Below are positions 44,295 to 52,541 of a stretch of DNA of 64,000 bases, in pieces. Under the pieces are notes generated by a model. The model was not told the origin of the DNA. It ran no database searches and was given only the letters and a program-made list of their open reading frames with translations. The stretch is from Ruficoccus sp. ZRK36 (GTDB lineage Bacteria; Verrucomicrobiota; Verrucomicrobiia; Opitutales; Cerasicoccaceae): NCBI RefSeq assembly GCF_019603315.1, contig NZ_CP080649.1, positions 1,875,501-1,939,500 on the forward strand, given 5' to 3'. The first letter of the stretch is position 1. The number at the start of each line of letters is the position of its first letter. Both the position numbers and the translations under genes were made by a program.

Positions 44295-46034
44295 ATGTTT
44301 AATATTAATATACTGATTTGGATCGGCATTGCCTTTGCCGCTCTGGTTTTCTTCGGTGTCGTCGTTGCACGGCTTTATAAGCGCTCCTCTAAGGAGCTGG
44401 CTTTCGTTCGTACCGGTCTTGGAGGCGAGAAGGTCATCCTTGATGGCGGTGCGATCAGCCTGCCGGTTTTCCAGGAAATCATTCCTGTAAACATGCGGAC
44501 CCTGCGTCTGCAGGTGGACCGTAAAAACGAGGACGGCCTTATTACTGCGGACCGCATGCGTGTCGATGTGACGGCTGAGTTCTACGTCCGCGTCCGCCCG
44601 GAAAAGGAGTCCATCGCCAAGGCCGCACAGACACTCGGTGACCGCACACTGCAGCCTGAGATGCTCAAAGAGCTGCTGCAGGGTAAGTTTGTGGACTCGC
44701 TGCGCGCGGTGGCCGCAGGTCTGACCATGGAGCAGCTGCACGAGCAGCGGGCTGAGTTTGTCCAGTCGGTGCAATCTTCCGTGAGCGAAGACTTGCTGAA
44801 GAACGGTCTTGAGCTGGAGTCCGTTTCACTGACTGCACTCGACCAGACCGGCCGCACTTACTTTAAGGAAGACAACGCCTTTGATGCTCAGGGCCTGGCC
44901 AAGCTGACCATGATCACTGAGGCCAAGCGTGAGGAGCGCAACCGTATCGAGCAGGACACACGTGTGCTCATTGAGACGAAGAACCTGGAGGCCGCCCGCC
45001 AGAGCTTCCATATCAAGCGCGACGAGGAGATGGCCCGGCTCGATCAGGAGCGCGAGGTCGCCTTCGCCACCGCCTCACAGGAATCTCTCGTTGCCACTGA
45101 AAAGGCTACCCGTAAGCGCGAAGCCGAAGAGGCCCGTATCGTCCAGGAGCAAAAGGAGAAGGAGGCCGCTATCGCATCCGAACAGGCCGTGAAGGAGCGA
45201 GACATCACTCGCGAGCAGGCGATTAAGGAGCGCGATATTCACGCCAAGCGCCAAGTCGAGGAGGCCGACATCGATCGGCAGCAGTCCGTTGAAATTAAAA
45301 AGCAGACGGCTGATATCGCGGTGGCCAAAAAATCTGAAGAACAGTCGGAGGCCGAAGCCCAGGCTGCCAAGGCTCGCTCGCTGATGGTCAAGGAAGAGGA
45401 AAATGTCGTGACCGTGCGCCAGACCTCTGTGGCCAACCGTGAAAAGGAAATCCAGTTGATTAAGGCCCGCGAGGCTGCCGAAAAGGAAGCCATCGATATC
45501 AAGGTGGCTGCTGAAGCCGAGAAACAGGCCGCGCTCGACAAGGCAGAGGCGGCTGTCACCGAGGCCAAGGCTAGTGCCGAGCGTATCCGCATCGTGGCGG
45601 AGGCCGACCAGAAGCGTTTCGAGGTCGAAGCCTACGGCGAGAAGGCGATCAACGAAGCCAAGAATCTGCTGAGCCAGGAGATCATCAACTTCGAGATCCG
45701 CAAGATCCTTGCCCAGGTCGCACCTCAGATTATCGAGGCCAGCGTCAAGCCGATGGAAAAGATCGACAGCATCAAGATCGTCTCGACCAACGGCTTTGCC
45801 GTACCGGGTTCGAATGGCAGCAGCAACGGCTCCAACGGCGGCTCTTTGGCTCCGGCCAGCTCCGGTGGCATGCCGAATCAGTTGATGGAGTCCCTGCTCG
45901 CTTACCGGATGAACTCGCCCATCGTGGACAAGCTCCTGCACGAGCTCGGCATCGATCCGTCCCGCCCAGGTGGCCTGGCTGATGATCTGGCCGACGCGCT
46001 TGATAGCGGCAAGAGCGATCCGGAGAAGTCCTGA
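44295..46034 (+). CDS. yqiK: Flotillin family protein (YqiK-like)
   Basis: Membrane-associated scaffold of 579 residues. An N-terminal membrane segment (about 4-25) is followed by a PHB/SPFH domain (ELAFVRTGLGGEKVILDGG, RMRVDVTAEFYVRV). A very long charged Ala/Glu/Lys/Arg coiled coil covers about residues 210-440, then a Gly-Ser-Asn linker and a short C-terminal helix. Flotillins form ordered membrane platforms and act with NfeD/YqiJ proteins. It is the last gene of the PspA operon and is followed by a strong terminator. Confidence 0.92.
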   Translation: MFNINILIWIGIAFAALVFFGVVVARLYKRSSKELAFVRTGLGGEKVILDGGAISLPVFQEIIPVNMRTLRLQVDRKNEDGLITADRMRVDVTAEFYVRVRPEKESIAKAAQTLGDRTLQPEMLKELLQGKFVDSLRAVAAGLTMEQLHEQRAEFVQSVQSSVSEDLLKNGLELESVSLTALDQTGRTYFKEDNAFDAQGLAKLTMITEAKREERNRIEQDTRVLIETKNLEAARQSFHIKRDEEMARLDQEREVAFATASQESLVATEKATRKREAEEARIVQEQKEKEAAIASEQAVKERDITREQAIKERDIHAKRQVEEADIDRQQSVEIKKQTADIAVAKKSEEQSEAEAQAAKARSLMVKEEENVVTVRQTSVANREKEIQLIKAREAAEKEAIDIKVAAEAEKQAALDKAEAAVTEAKASAERIRIVAEADQKRFEVEAYGEKAINEAKNLLSQEIINFEIRKILAQVAPQIIEASVKPMEKIDSIKIVSTNGFAVPGSNGSSNGSNGGSLAPASSGGMPNQLMESLLAYRMNSPIVDKLLHELGIDPSRPGGLADDLADALDSGKSDPEKS

Positions 46035-46059
46035 TCTGTACCGTAAGCTAAACTTCCTG

Positions 46060-46088
46060 CGGGGCGTCGTTGGGCGCCCCGTTTTTTT
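46060..46088 (+). terminator. Terminator of the PspA-flotillin operon
   Basis: 7-bp GC stem CGGGGCG (46060-46066) / CGCCCCG (46075-46081) followed by seven T (46082-46088), 25 bp after the flotillin stop. Confidence 0.85.
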
Positions 46089-46108
46089 GGCTGGTACTCT
46101 CCGGGATG

Positions 46109-46135
46109 AAAAAGCCCTCCGGGTTCGGGAGGGCT
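46109..46135 (-). terminator. Terminator of the tRNA-Ala gene
   Basis: Perfect 8-bp stem AGCCCTCC (46113-46120) / GGAGGGCT (46128-46135), preceded on the plus strand by five A. On the minus strand it is a hairpin with a T-run just after the tRNA. Confidence 0.75.
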
Positions 46136-46144
46136 GGAAAGAAT

Positions 46145-46220
46145 TGGTGGAGCCGATCGGGATCGAACCGACGACCTCGTCATTGCGAACGACGCGCTCT
46201 TCCAACTGAGCTACGGCCCC
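46145..46220 (-). tRNA. tRNA-Ala (anticodon CGC)
   Basis: 76-nt tRNA read on the minus strand, with CCA encoded. The acceptor stem GGGGCCG/CGGCTCC contains the G3-U70 pair that identifies alanine tRNAs. D-stem GCTC/GAGC, anticodon loop TTCGCAA (anticodon CGC) and T-arm GTCGG-TTCGATC-CCGAT all fold normally. Confidence 0.95.
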
Positions 46221-46574
46221 ACGCCTTGAAAAATTAGCTATGAGCTTTGTCTGCCAGCAGGTCAAGGCAAAGCGCAGGCGTCGTCAGCCATTTTAAATAA
46301 GGGAAGCTTACTGTTCTTTTCTGGATGGGCACTGATGCTGGGCCCGAATGATGCCAATGTTCGATGTTGAATGGGTGGGGGACTTGTGGCAGGTGTAGGC
46401 ATTTCCGACCTGCCATCCGGGAGGCCTCTTATATCTTTGGGTCGTAAAATAAGGGCTGGTGGTAACGTATGACAGGCAGCGTGTTATTTAGGGCGGTGCC
46501 GCCGGGGAGCCAGATAAGGGCTTGTCATGGCCGGAGGTTTCCCGCATACCGGGCCGGATAGACATATCAATATC
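46221..46574. other. Intergenic region upstream of ndk
   Basis: This 354-bp stretch contains no convincing gene. An 8-bp perfect inverted repeat TGGCAGGT (46387-46394) / ACCTGCCA (46408-46415) is present without a T-run. The ndk promoter and the tRNA-Ala promoter (minus strand) must lie here, but no clear boxes were assigned. Confidence 0.4.
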
Positions 46575-46994
46575 ATGGAAAAAACCCTGATCATTCTCAA
46601 ACCTGACTGCATGGAGCGTAAGCTCTGGGGCGCCGTTCTGGATCGCTTCGCCAAGGTGAACCTTGGCATTGTCGCCTGTAAGATGATAGAGCTGACCGAA
46701 GATCAGCTGCGTGAGCATTATTCGCATATCTCGGATAAGCCGTTCTTCCCGCGGATTGCTGAGTTCATGGGCTCTCGACCGGTGCTCGTTATGGTCTTCA
46801 AGGGGCCGAACTGCATCAAGCGTGTGCGTTCGATCCTCGGGCCGACGGACTCGGTCGAGGCTCCGGCTGGCACGATTCGTGGCGACATGGGCGCGGACAA
46901 GATGAAGAATCTGGTTCACGCCTCGGATAGCGTCGAGTCGGCTGAAGCCGAAATCCAGTGCTTCTTCCCCAACGAGAAGCTCTTCGACGACTAG
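46575..46994 (+). CDS. ndk: Nucleoside diphosphate kinase
   Basis: Cytoplasmic enzyme of 139 residues that moves the gamma phosphate from NTP to NDP. EKTLIILKPDCMER is the canonical start, and the phospho-accepting His is in NLVHASDSVESAEAEI. ATG 46575 gives the standard length; the upstream in-frame extension is not family-like. A strong terminator follows. Confidence 0.96.
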   Translation: MEKTLIILKPDCMERKLWGAVLDRFAKVNLGIVACKMIELTEDQLREHYSHISDKPFFPRIAEFMGSRPVLVMVFKGPNCIKRVRSILGPTDSVEAPAGTIRGDMGADKMKNLVHASDSVESAEAEIQCFFPNEKLFDD

Positions 46995-47031
46995 CCCGAC
47001 TCAGAGTCCCTCTCACACTCAGTCATTTTTC

Positions 47032-47072
47032 ACAGACCGGCTCCGCATCCTGCGGTGCCGGTCTGTTTTTTT
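47032..47072 (+). terminator. Terminator after ndk
   Basis: Perfect 10-bp stem ACAGACCGGC (47032-47041) / GCCGGTCTGT (47057-47066) with a 15-nt loop and a run of seven T ending at 47072. Confidence 0.88.
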
Positions 47073-47116
47073 AGATTTTCCTCCGGCAGGCCCCGGCGGA
47101 ATCAATACCGTGTGTT

Positions 47117-47824
47117 TTAATTCGGGCCCCAGGGGGCCTCTTCGCGAGAGCTGGTGTTTCCCCAGGGGATGTCGTCGAGGGTGAGTGGCTGCACGGAGCC
47201 ATCGGCGAACAGCATGTTTATGACGCCGTTATGGCGCTGGATGGCAGAGACATCTCCATACCTCTGCCGCTCAAAGTTCGGGCGTGAGTAGTGTGCGAAC
47301 TCCCGCTCGTCGCAGTCAGCGACCAGGTAGGTTTTGGAGGGGTGCTCCACGTTTCCCAGTCGCACATTTCCCGGCTCGCTCTCCATGGCAGAGGTAAAGA
47401 GGCCGAGCAGGTTCAGGTTGGCGGCATAGGAGGATGCCGACATGGTGCCTCGGGCGATTTTAGAGGCGGAGGGGCAGCTGAAGGCTTCGTGGGGGAGTTC
47501 TTGTGCATTGCCCACGGCGCGCGCTTCTTCTTCGGAAATCGCATACAGCAGCAAGGCATAGTCCCAGGAGTGCATCGTTTCCCTGCTCACGGTGTAGGGC
47601 AGGTAGCCGTCGTTATCCAGGGCGTAGCTGTGGAAAAGAACGCCGATCTGACGGAGATTTGACGTACATTTGCTGGCGTTGGCCTTATCTCGTATCTCAC
47701 TGGCCGCAGGGATTAAAATGGTCAGCAGGACGAGTATGACGGCCATGACAACGAGCAGCTCGGTCAGGGTAAATCCCCGGCGGATGGCCGGAGCAGGGTA
47801 TCGGGGGTCGAGGGGTTTTTTCAT
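47117..47824 (-). CDS. Prepilin-like (pseudopilin-like) protein
   Basis: Protein of 235 residues with a classical type IV prepilin leader. A basic N-terminus (MKKPLDPRYPAPAIRR) is followed by the cleavage site G-FTLTELLVV and a hydrophobic helix. The C-terminal part has a Cys pair region and ends with HNGVINMLFADGSVQPL, the H-x-G-x-x-N-x-L-F-x-D-G motif of DUF1559-like proteins. It is a second member of the type seen at 8265-8873. ATG 47824 is preferred over an upstream in-frame start. Confidence 0.87.
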   Translation of the reverse strand: MKKPLDPRYPAPAIRRGFTLTELLVVMAVILVLLTILIPAASEIRDKANASKCTSNLRQIGVLFHSYALDNDGYLPYTVSRETMHSWDYALLLYAISEEEARAVGNAQELPHEAFSCPSASKIARGTMSASSYAANLNLLGLFTSAMESEPGNVRLGNVEHPSKTYLVADCDEREFAHYSRPNFERQRYGDVSAIQRHNGVINMLFADGSVQPLTLDDIPWGNTSSREEAPWGPN

Positions 47825-48207
47825 GAGGGGTTTGGTTAGTATGGGACTTGAAAGCGTCTTCCACGATCTGCCCGGACGAGCCGAATCCTCTCCGGGCAGG
47901 GGCATTGATACCGCTATGGCGGTGGTGCAGGCTGATGGCCTGAGTTCCCCAACGTCGCAGCATGCGCAGGCTGCGTGCAGAACACAGCTGGATGCTGGTC
48001 AACCGCGCTTAGGCGATGGCCTTGAAACTGATACCACCGAGGTATCAGGAAGTCTTTTGTGGGGCTGGGGTGATCGGGCAGGATAATAACCCTACACTGC
48101 TCAAGGTGCCCACTTCGGCAAAAAGTATTCCGCCGAATACGTTCAATGACGCCATGATTAGGTGGTCTGCCCTAGGGGCTCGTCCAGGCTTGAGGCAAAG
48201 GGACAGA
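47825..48207. other. Intergenic region with inverted repeats
   Basis: This 383-bp stretch has no convincing gene. Perfect 8-bp inverted repeats are TGCCCGGA/TCCGGGCA (47869-47898) and CTGATACC/GGTATCAG (48029-48049). The latter is followed by GAAGTCTTTT, so on the plus strand it could be a weak terminator. Its purpose is unclear. Confidence 0.4.
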
Positions 48208-48831
48208 CTAGGCTGCACCGATGGCTAAGAGGATGGCGACCTGGGCCACACCGATGATAAAGCCGAGGATACCCCCGAGCCACTCGATGAGGCGAAATTC
48301 GCGGGTCGCCACCTGTTTGACCACCTCTTCGAGTTTATCGAGGTCAAAGTCGGCGATGCGCTGGCGTACGATGTCCCGGATCTGGAGGTGTTTCTCCAGG
48401 TCCTCGGCCAGATTGTCGCGCATTTTATCGGCCTCCTCGTGGACGGCGTCCACCGCCGCTTTCTCGATCATGCCGAGGGTGCGGTCGTTGATAAAAGCGC
48501 CGATCAGCGGGATCGCCTGGAGCTTGCGGCCCGCCTTTTCACGGACGACGCGCCGGACGAACTCGTCCAGCCGCCCGCTGACGTCCAGCCGCTCCAGCTC
48601 CGTGCGGATGGTATGCTGGCTGAGGACCTCGCGCTCGATGACCTCGGCCACGGTGTCAGCGACGTCGTTCTGACGGCGGGGAATCAGCCCCTGCCAGGTA
48701 AAGAAGAGCAGCCGTACCGGGCGGCGGGGGCGGAAAAGCATGCGAATGGCCACCCAGTTCGTCAGCCAGCCGATAAAGGCGGTCACGAAGGGGATCCACA
48801 AGAGAGGGAGGATGGCGTCCAGTCCGGGCAT
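48208..48831 (-). CDS. DUF445-family membrane protein
   Basis: Protein of 207 residues. The N-terminal membrane segment has FIGWLTNWVAIRMLFRPRRP, a DUF445 hallmark. A long helical middle is rich in charged residues, and a C-terminal membrane segment (GGILGFIIGVAQVAILLAIG) follows. Full-length DUF445 proteins are longer; this is the compact version. The function is unestablished. It is monocistronic. Confidence 0.88.
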   Translation of the reverse strand: MPGLDAILPLLWIPFVTAFIGWLTNWVAIRMLFRPRRPVRLLFFTWQGLIPRRQNDVADTVAEVIEREVLSQHTIRTELERLDVSGRLDEFVRRVVREKAGRKLQAIPLIGAFINDRTLGMIEKAAVDAVHEEADKMRDNLAEDLEKHLQIRDIVRQRIADFDLDKLEEVVKQVATREFRLIEWLGGILGFIIGVAQVAILLAIGAA

Positions 48832-48955
48832 ACGTGTAAAGAGTCAGCTTCGCACAGCGACGGTTCCCTGACAAGCGCTTTGAGGTGTTCGCTGCCCCCA
48901 AACTGCAGCAAAAGCGCTCTGGGGTGCTTGCTGCCCGTCAGGCTAATGTCTGCTG

Positions 48956-51130
48956 CTACTTGTCCGAATCCAATGTATCCGGATGGGGCTGCGGATGGGC
49001 AGCCTCGAACTGCTCCCGGTGGTCTTCGGGCAGCTCGATCGCAGTCCAGTTAGCGCGGTCGTGGACGGGGGAGTCCGGCTCCGGCTCGTAGCGTCGGGTG
49101 TCTTTGTTGCGGGTCAGTTTCGGGTCGGCGAAGCGTGAGTCGAGGTCCTGCCCGGTGGCCATCTGCCAGCCGGAGAGATTGATCTGCAGCGCGTCGAGCT
49201 GTGCGGCCTGATCGGGCTCAAAGGCCATCCACCACAGATTGCGGGAAGATTTTAGTGTATTGTAGAAATCCGGCCACTCGGCATACGGAACCTTGATCAG
49301 GCAGGTTATGTCGGGTTGGACCAGTTGTGTGCTGAAAATGTTGTCGCGCCATGTCCAGTTCTCCGTGCGGACGGTCTCCTCCGCCTGATCGGTCCAGTCA
49401 ACAACCGGGCGTGCGGGGAGGCGGAGGACCTCGATCTGCGCTTCAAGGTTGTCGGCAAAGATGTTGTCCTCCAGCAAGCCGTTGCGAGCGTTGGCGAGGA
49501 TGAGCCCGACTCCGTTGCGGACAAACTGGTTGCCTCTGATAACAAACGGCCCCTGACTGGCGCTCAGCTTGAGGCCGCCGGGCCAGTTATCCTCGAAAAG
49601 CGAATCCACGATGCGGATGCCCCGGTTGTTGTAGTCGAGCCAGAGGCCGGGGGCGAAGTTGACGGAGGCTTCGAGATGACTTATCAGTCCCCGGTGGGCG
49701 TTACTGAGCAGCAGTCCGGCCCGGTTCCACAGGTAGGGTGGGTTGTTCTGTTGCTCATTCCAGAACGAACGCTGATTGCTGCCATTGACCGCGCAGTCCT
49801 CGATGCGAAAGTTCAGCAAACGCGAGGCGGAGATGCCGCTACCGCCGTTGCCGCGGGTGTGGACGCGGCGCAGAGTGACAGCCTCGCTTACGGGTTGGAG
49901 CTTACGCTGGACGTTGATGTCGATGCCGCTTCCGCCGTTTCCGCTGACATAGACATCCTCGATTAAGACATTGCGGCAGCTGTCCAGATGCAGGCCGTTT
50001 TGCACGGAGTTGACCAGAGAGAGGTTGCGCAGGACGAGGTTGGGCTTATCGACGATGTAGAGACAGGCGCTGGCGTTTTTGCGGCCAGGGTTGAGGTTTG
50101 TCGAGGCCTCGATCACGGTGTCATCGGGTGTTTCGCCCTCAGGGAGGCAGACGAGCACATAGCCGTCGGAGCGGTCGCGCAGGTAACCGTCACTCACATA
50201 AAAGCTCCCAATCTCTCCGAAAATGGCGAGATTCTCCGGCTTTTCGACCATCACCAGTGGGGCTCCCAAAAGGCCTCCGGCGAAAAGTCGCTCGCGACGT
50301 CGCACGATATACGGCGGATATCCGACTCCCTCCGGGTCGCGGGCGCGGCTGTTGACGATGCCCGAGGGGCGGCTTTCCTTGCCCCACTTGTTAATCGCCG
50401 TGACGTAGTAGGTGTAGCTGTTGTTCTCGAAGGCCGTGGAGGGCTCCAGATCGGTGTCTTCCCAGGTGGTTTCGCGGACCTCGTCGGCGACGAGCTCGTA
50501 GTCCTGCCCCGTTCGTCCGACCCGCTGACGGTAAATGCGGTAGCAGGCGGTAGGGTCGCTTCCCTCACCGGGAGGCTCCCAGCTCAGGGCAACACTGTGG
50601 GCACGGCTTTGGGACACGAGGCGTTGCGGGGCCAGAGGGCCCTGGCTGCTGGACCAGCTCTGGTCCAGTGTGAAATCGCCCCAGTCGTGGGTCCAGGAGT
50701 GGCGCCAGATGTTTTTCTCTTTATCGACGAGTGACCAGTGGCTGGTAAGGGGCTCGCTGCCGGTGATAATGGTGTAGAGGGCGGAGTCCCCCTCGATCAC
50801 CAGCAGAGCGCCGAGCGAGTTACCGGGGATGGTGATCGACTCGCGATAAATAGACGGGGTGATGCCGATACGCACCGGGATGTCACGCTCCAGATACTGC
50901 ATGGCGGCGTTGACGGCGTCCTGGATGGTCTTGAACGGTGCGTCGGTCGGATCGGCTCCCTCCGGCAGGATGTAGGTCGGGTCCACCCGCAGGTAAATCT
51001 GCTCGACGGATTCGTCGATAGATGCGCCGGTGGGGGGCGTGTTTACATCGACTTCTGACGGCGGGGAGGCATTCGCCAGCGACAGCAGTGAGAGAGAGAC
51101 AGAAAGACTGAGCGTAAGCGCACGGCGCAT
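48956..51130 (-). CDS. Secreted right-handed beta-helix protein with fibronectin type III domain
   Basis: Exported protein of 724 residues. The signal peptide (about 1-22) ends in LANAS. A PL/GH-like N-terminal strand region has DAPFKTIQDAVNAAM, as in pectate-lyase-type beta helices. One FN3 domain follows (about 165-260; SVALSWEPPG, YTYYVTAINKWGKES). The rest has repeating parallel beta-helix coils rich in N-x-[VIL] steps (RNLSLVNSVQNGLHLD, RNVLIEDVYVSGNGG, FEDNWPGGLKL). Similar proteins are lyases, hydrolases or glycan epimerases. Its place beside uxaE suggests a uronate-containing polymer as target. Confidence 0.85.
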   Translation of the reverse strand: MRRALTLSLSVSLSLLSLANASPPSEVDVNTPPTGASIDESVEQIYLRVDPTYILPEGADPTDAPFKTIQDAVNAAMQYLERDIPVRIGITPSIYRESITIPGNSLGALLVIEGDSALYTIITGSEPLTSHWSLVDKEKNIWRHSWTHDWGDFTLDQSWSSSQGPLAPQRLVSQSRAHSVALSWEPPGEGSDPTACYRIYRQRVGRTGQDYELVADEVRETTWEDTDLEPSTAFENNSYTYYVTAINKWGKESRPSGIVNSRARDPEGVGYPPYIVRRRERLFAGGLLGAPLVMVEKPENLAIFGEIGSFYVSDGYLRDRSDGYVLVCLPEGETPDDTVIEASTNLNPGRKNASACLYIVDKPNLVLRNLSLVNSVQNGLHLDSCRNVLIEDVYVSGNGGSGIDINVQRKLQPVSEAVTLRRVHTRGNGGSGISASRLLNFRIEDCAVNGSNQRSFWNEQQNNPPYLWNRAGLLLSNAHRGLISHLEASVNFAPGLWLDYNNRGIRIVDSLFEDNWPGGLKLSASQGPFVIRGNQFVRNGVGLILANARNGLLEDNIFADNLEAQIEVLRLPARPVVDWTDQAEETVRTENWTWRDNIFSTQLVQPDITCLIKVPYAEWPDFYNTLKSSRNLWWMAFEPDQAAQLDALQINLSGWQMATGQDLDSRFADPKLTRNKDTRRYEPEPDSPVHDRANWTAIELPEDHREQFEAAHPQPHPDTLDSDK

Positions 51131-51192
51131 CTTGTTATAGCGGACGATATTGGCCGATACTTAACAAGCTTTTTGTCGCGTATGAAGCGCGC

Positions 51193-52455
51193 TCAGGCCT
51201 CCTCGGGCTCCAGAAGAGAAAGGTGTTTGCCGAGGCACAGGGCCAGGGCCTCCCGGTACTCGTCCGTGTGGGCGGCGAGCACTTCGTGGATGGCTTCGTT
51301 AAAGGGCAGGCCGCTGGCACGGCGACCGAGCACGAGAATCGAGCCAAAGGTCACATGCAGCAACTGCCGTCCGATGCGCTCCCCGAAGTAGGCCAGCTCG
51401 GCATCGGCGGGCCAGGAGTGGGCCAGCGCGTCCACCTCCTCCTGAGTGGTGGAGACCAGAAAGGAGCCTCGCTCCTCCGAAAAGTGGGAGGCGGCGTAGG
51501 CAGCGATCTCCTTGAACAGCTCCGGCTCCTCACGCCAGACGACGCGCAGGGCCTCCAGATAGCTGGTGCCCCCGGTCTTGATGTGCAGCAAATCCCCGCA
51601 GATACGGGCAATCGAGGGGTAGAGCGAAAATTTTTCGGAGCCGCTGTGGACGGAGATTTTGTAGGGGCCGAGCTTGCGGGCGAGAGCGGCGTGACGCTCC
51701 AGCTCCTCGTTAAAGACATCAATGTCGCCGACGTAGTCGATGCCCTTTTCGAAGCGGCTCACGAAGCGCGGGGCGATGGCGACGGGGCTGACGCCGCGGC
51801 GCTTGAGCTCCGTGGCGAGAAAGAGGTGCTCGCGGTGGGTAGTCGCGCCGATGGTCTCGTCCACCGCCACCTCTACCTCAAAGGGGCGGTCTGTGCAGTG
51901 GCGGGCGACAGTGGCATGGAGCCGGGCGGCCTCCGCCGTGGCGCGGGCGTACTTGACGGCGGCGCGCAGCAGGGACTCCTCGTCAAAGGCGAGGGGAGGC
52001 CCCTGGTCGATGTCCCATTTTTCGCCCAGGTAGCGTTCTTCCCAGCCCTTGGGCATGACGCCCTCGCGCACGAGTTTCTCTGCTTCGGCCTGCAGCTCGT
52101 CCTCCTGCATCGTGTCAGCCTCCTGAACGACGGCCTCGCTCGGATCGAGGGTAAAGTAGGTGAAGCCCGCCTCCACCATGCTCAGGATGTCCAGGTCGGT
52201 TTTCAAGTGGTCGGCATCTGCTCCCCACGGGCGCGTGTAGCGGGCCTCTTCGACGGCTTGCTGTGCGGCCTCGACGACCTGGTCGGCGCGGCGACGGGTG
52301 CGGCTGATTTCGCGGATGGACTGCTGGGCGAGCATCCCCCGGAAGCTCGATTCCTTTAGCGCGGCCAGATGGCCGGGGCCAGCCAGACCGAGGCGATCGC
52401 CGAAGCCGAACGACTTTTTCAGGCCGAGAATGACAGGTTTGTTTGTGTGTACCAT
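51193..52455 (-). CDS. uxaE: Tagaturonate/fructuronate epimerase (UxaE family)
   Basis: Enzyme of 420 residues. It matches the Thermotoga maritima UxaE (TM0440) pattern: SFGFGDRLGLAGPGH, AQQSIRE, WGADADHLK, KISVHSGSEKFSLYP, GTSYLEALRV. UxaE interconverts tagaturonate and fructuronate and so feeds galacturonate into the glucuronate route. The N-terminal domain present in the Thermotoga protein (roughly 90 residues) is missing here. ATG 52455 is chosen because the 13-codon upstream extension is not family-like. It is divergent from a LacI gene and upstream of the secreted beta-helix gene on the same strand. Confidence 0.9.
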   Translation of the reverse strand: MVHTNKPVILGLKKSFGFGDRLGLAGPGHLAALKESSFRGMLAQQSIREISRTRRRADQVVEAAQQAVEEARYTRPWGADADHLKTDLDILSMVEAGFTYFTLDPSEAVVQEADTMQEDELQAEAEKLVREGVMPKGWEERYLGEKWDIDQGPPLAFDEESLLRAAVKYARATAEAARLHATVARHCTDRPFEVEVAVDETIGATTHREHLFLATELKRRGVSPVAIAPRFVSRFEKGIDYVGDIDVFNEELERHAALARKLGPYKISVHSGSEKFSLYPSIARICGDLLHIKTGGTSYLEALRVVWREEPELFKEIAAYAASHFSEERGSFLVSTTQEEVDALAHSWPADAELAYFGERIGRQLLHVTFGSILVLGRRASGLPFNEAIHEVLAAHTDEYREALALCLGKHLSLLEPEEA

Positions 52456-52541
52456 GCGTGGTATGTCTTGACAGAGCGGACGAAAAGCCGACACGTGTTA
52501 GGTGGTCCTTAACGTTTCCAGCCTTTCCCAAGCCCAGCACC
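52456..52541. promoter_or_regulatory. Divergent uxaE/lacI promoter region
   Basis: 86-bp gap holding both promoters. CCTTAACGTTTCC, centred on AACGTT at 52511-52516, is a short dyad with a central CG pair, as in many LacI-family operators. This would place the regulator on its own promoter and that of uxaE; the assignment is tentative. Confidence 0.4.

Noticed and set aside
46387-46415. 8-bp inverted repeat upstream of ndk as an attenuator
   Set aside because: No T-run and no leader peptide; nothing in the sequence assigns a function.
51223-52359. Long open frame antisense to uxaE
   Set aside because: uxaE matches the family motifs along its whole length. The opposite frame is typical antisense low-complexity sequence.
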